From Bacteroidales bacterium (GTDB taxonomy: Bacteria > Bacteroidota > Bacteroidia > Bacteroidales > JAAUTT01), in NCBI GenBank assembly GCA_012031335.1, contig JAAUTT010000205.1:1-7349 (forward strand): 7,349 nucleotides of DNA, read 5' to 3'. Positions 6,859-7,349 of the stretch are shown here, in pieces (positions within the stretch are counted from its first letter, which is position 1; each line of letters starts with the position of its first letter). Made by a program: the position numbers and the translations under genes. The notes under the pieces are model-generated. The model did not search any database, was not told the DNA's origin, and worked only from the letters and a program-made list of their open reading frames with translations.

Positions 6859-7349
6859 TTAATTATTCCCATCGAATATTTTAGGATTTTTCTTGATACC
6901 TGCAGCAATAATAAGCGAAGCTACTGCTGAAATTATAACTGAAACTACAAGCGATTTTAAAGTTGCCGATACTGGTGAATAATCTTGGGTGCTTTCATTC
7001 ATCTTATCGATTGTGGCCTGTATTTGATCTTCTGGTAAGCCTCTGTTGGAGAGGAAAGTTGTCATATATTCTTTTTGAGCTTCCATGATACGGGCATAGT
7101 ATTCAGGATCTATAACAGTTGCTTGAATTATTGAGTAAACCGACGAAACAATAATGGCAAATAAAGCAATTAAAAAGCAGGTTAAGAAAGCAGTACCAAA
7201 AGGAAAACCTTCAGTATAATCAGAATTTCTGATTTTCTTTGCGAAAATTATTACTCCAACAATATAAATGGCAATGGAGATTAAACCCATAACTATCGGT
7301 TTAATGAATCCCACCGGAAGAATATTGAAAAGATAAATTAACAAGGAGT
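6859..7349 (-). CDS. DUF4199-like membrane protein (5' end off window)
   Basis: A small integral membrane protein of unknown function. Three hydrophobic segments are visible: one after GFIKPI (about visible residues 14-34), one in AFLTCFLIALFAIIVSSVY, and one near the C-terminus in VVSVIISAVASLIIAAGI. A polar loop of about 50 residues lies between the second and third (EYYARIMEAQKEYMTTFL and PEDQIQATIDKM). This topology and the ARIMEAQKEYM-type loop match DUF4199 proteins of Bacteroidota. The frame is open to the window edge and the usual first membrane segment is missing. The TTG at 7342-7344 is therefore unlikely to be the start, and the gene continues to the right. It reads into the hairpin terminator at 6805-6842. 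The stop TAA is at 6859-6861. Confidence 0.8.
   Translation of the reverse strand, partial: SLLIYLFNILPVGFIKPIVMGLISIAIYIVGVIIFAKKIRNSDYTEGFPFGTAFLTCFLIALFAIIVSSVYSIIQATVIDPEYYARIMEAQKEYMTTFLSNRGLPEDQIQATIDKMNESTQDYSPVSATLKSLVVSVIISAVASLIIAAGIKKNPKIFDGNN

Noticed and set aside
1..7349. CRISPR array, tRNA, rRNA, insertion sequence or integration site
   Set aside because: No regularly spaced repeats, cloverleaf-like tRNA ends, rRNA motifs, transposase or integrase motifs, or flanking inverted repeats were seen. The two hairpins are explained as terminators.

Overview
The window looks like a draft-quality piece of a Bacteroidota chromosome, most likely a Bacteroidales/Marinilabiliales-type marine or sediment organism. 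The supporting evidence is moderate to low GC, genes without Shine-Dalgarno sequences, promoter-like TTTG / TAnnTTTG pairs, a DUF4199 membrane protein beside a GtrB-like glycosyltransferase, and a Tat-exported Gfo/Idh/MocA oxidoreductase. This placement is inferred from family content; no rRNA or tRNA gene is present to confirm it.

Layout: the 3' end of an unidentified plus-strand gene (1-135) meets the tail of a minus-strand MFS transporter (124-1165). Upstream of the transporter, on the same strand and tightly packed (7 and 14 bp gaps), lie a GT4 glycosyltransferase (1180-2308) and a GT9 heptosyltransferase-like protein (2316-3401). Before them comes an exported HExxH metallopeptidase-like protein (3474-4201). 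A 143-bp divergent spacer separates this leftward block from the rightward Gfo/Idh/MocA oxidoreductase (4345-5667), which ends in a strong hairpin terminator. A convergent polyprenyl-phosphate-type GT2 glycosyltransferase follows (5809-6761). Then come a perfect 15-bp hairpin terminator and a DUF4199 protein that runs off the right edge.

How the genes work together: GT9 and GT4 look like a cell-surface glycan (lipopolysaccharide core or related) pair co-transcribed with a carboxylate-type MFS transporter. The GT2 enzyme would act on lipid-linked sugars at the inner membrane. The oxidoreductase is probably an independent periplasmic sugar or cyclitol enzyme.

The dominant unusual feature is that five of the seven substantial genes are broken by single-base indels, most of them in short homopolymers. 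Each can be repaired to a family-like full reading frame by adding or removing one base at the stated position. Eight such events in about 6 kb point to sequencing or assembly error rather than real gene decay. The MFS gene is different: even after repair it lacks its last three membrane helices. I did not find a convincing new biological system in this window.
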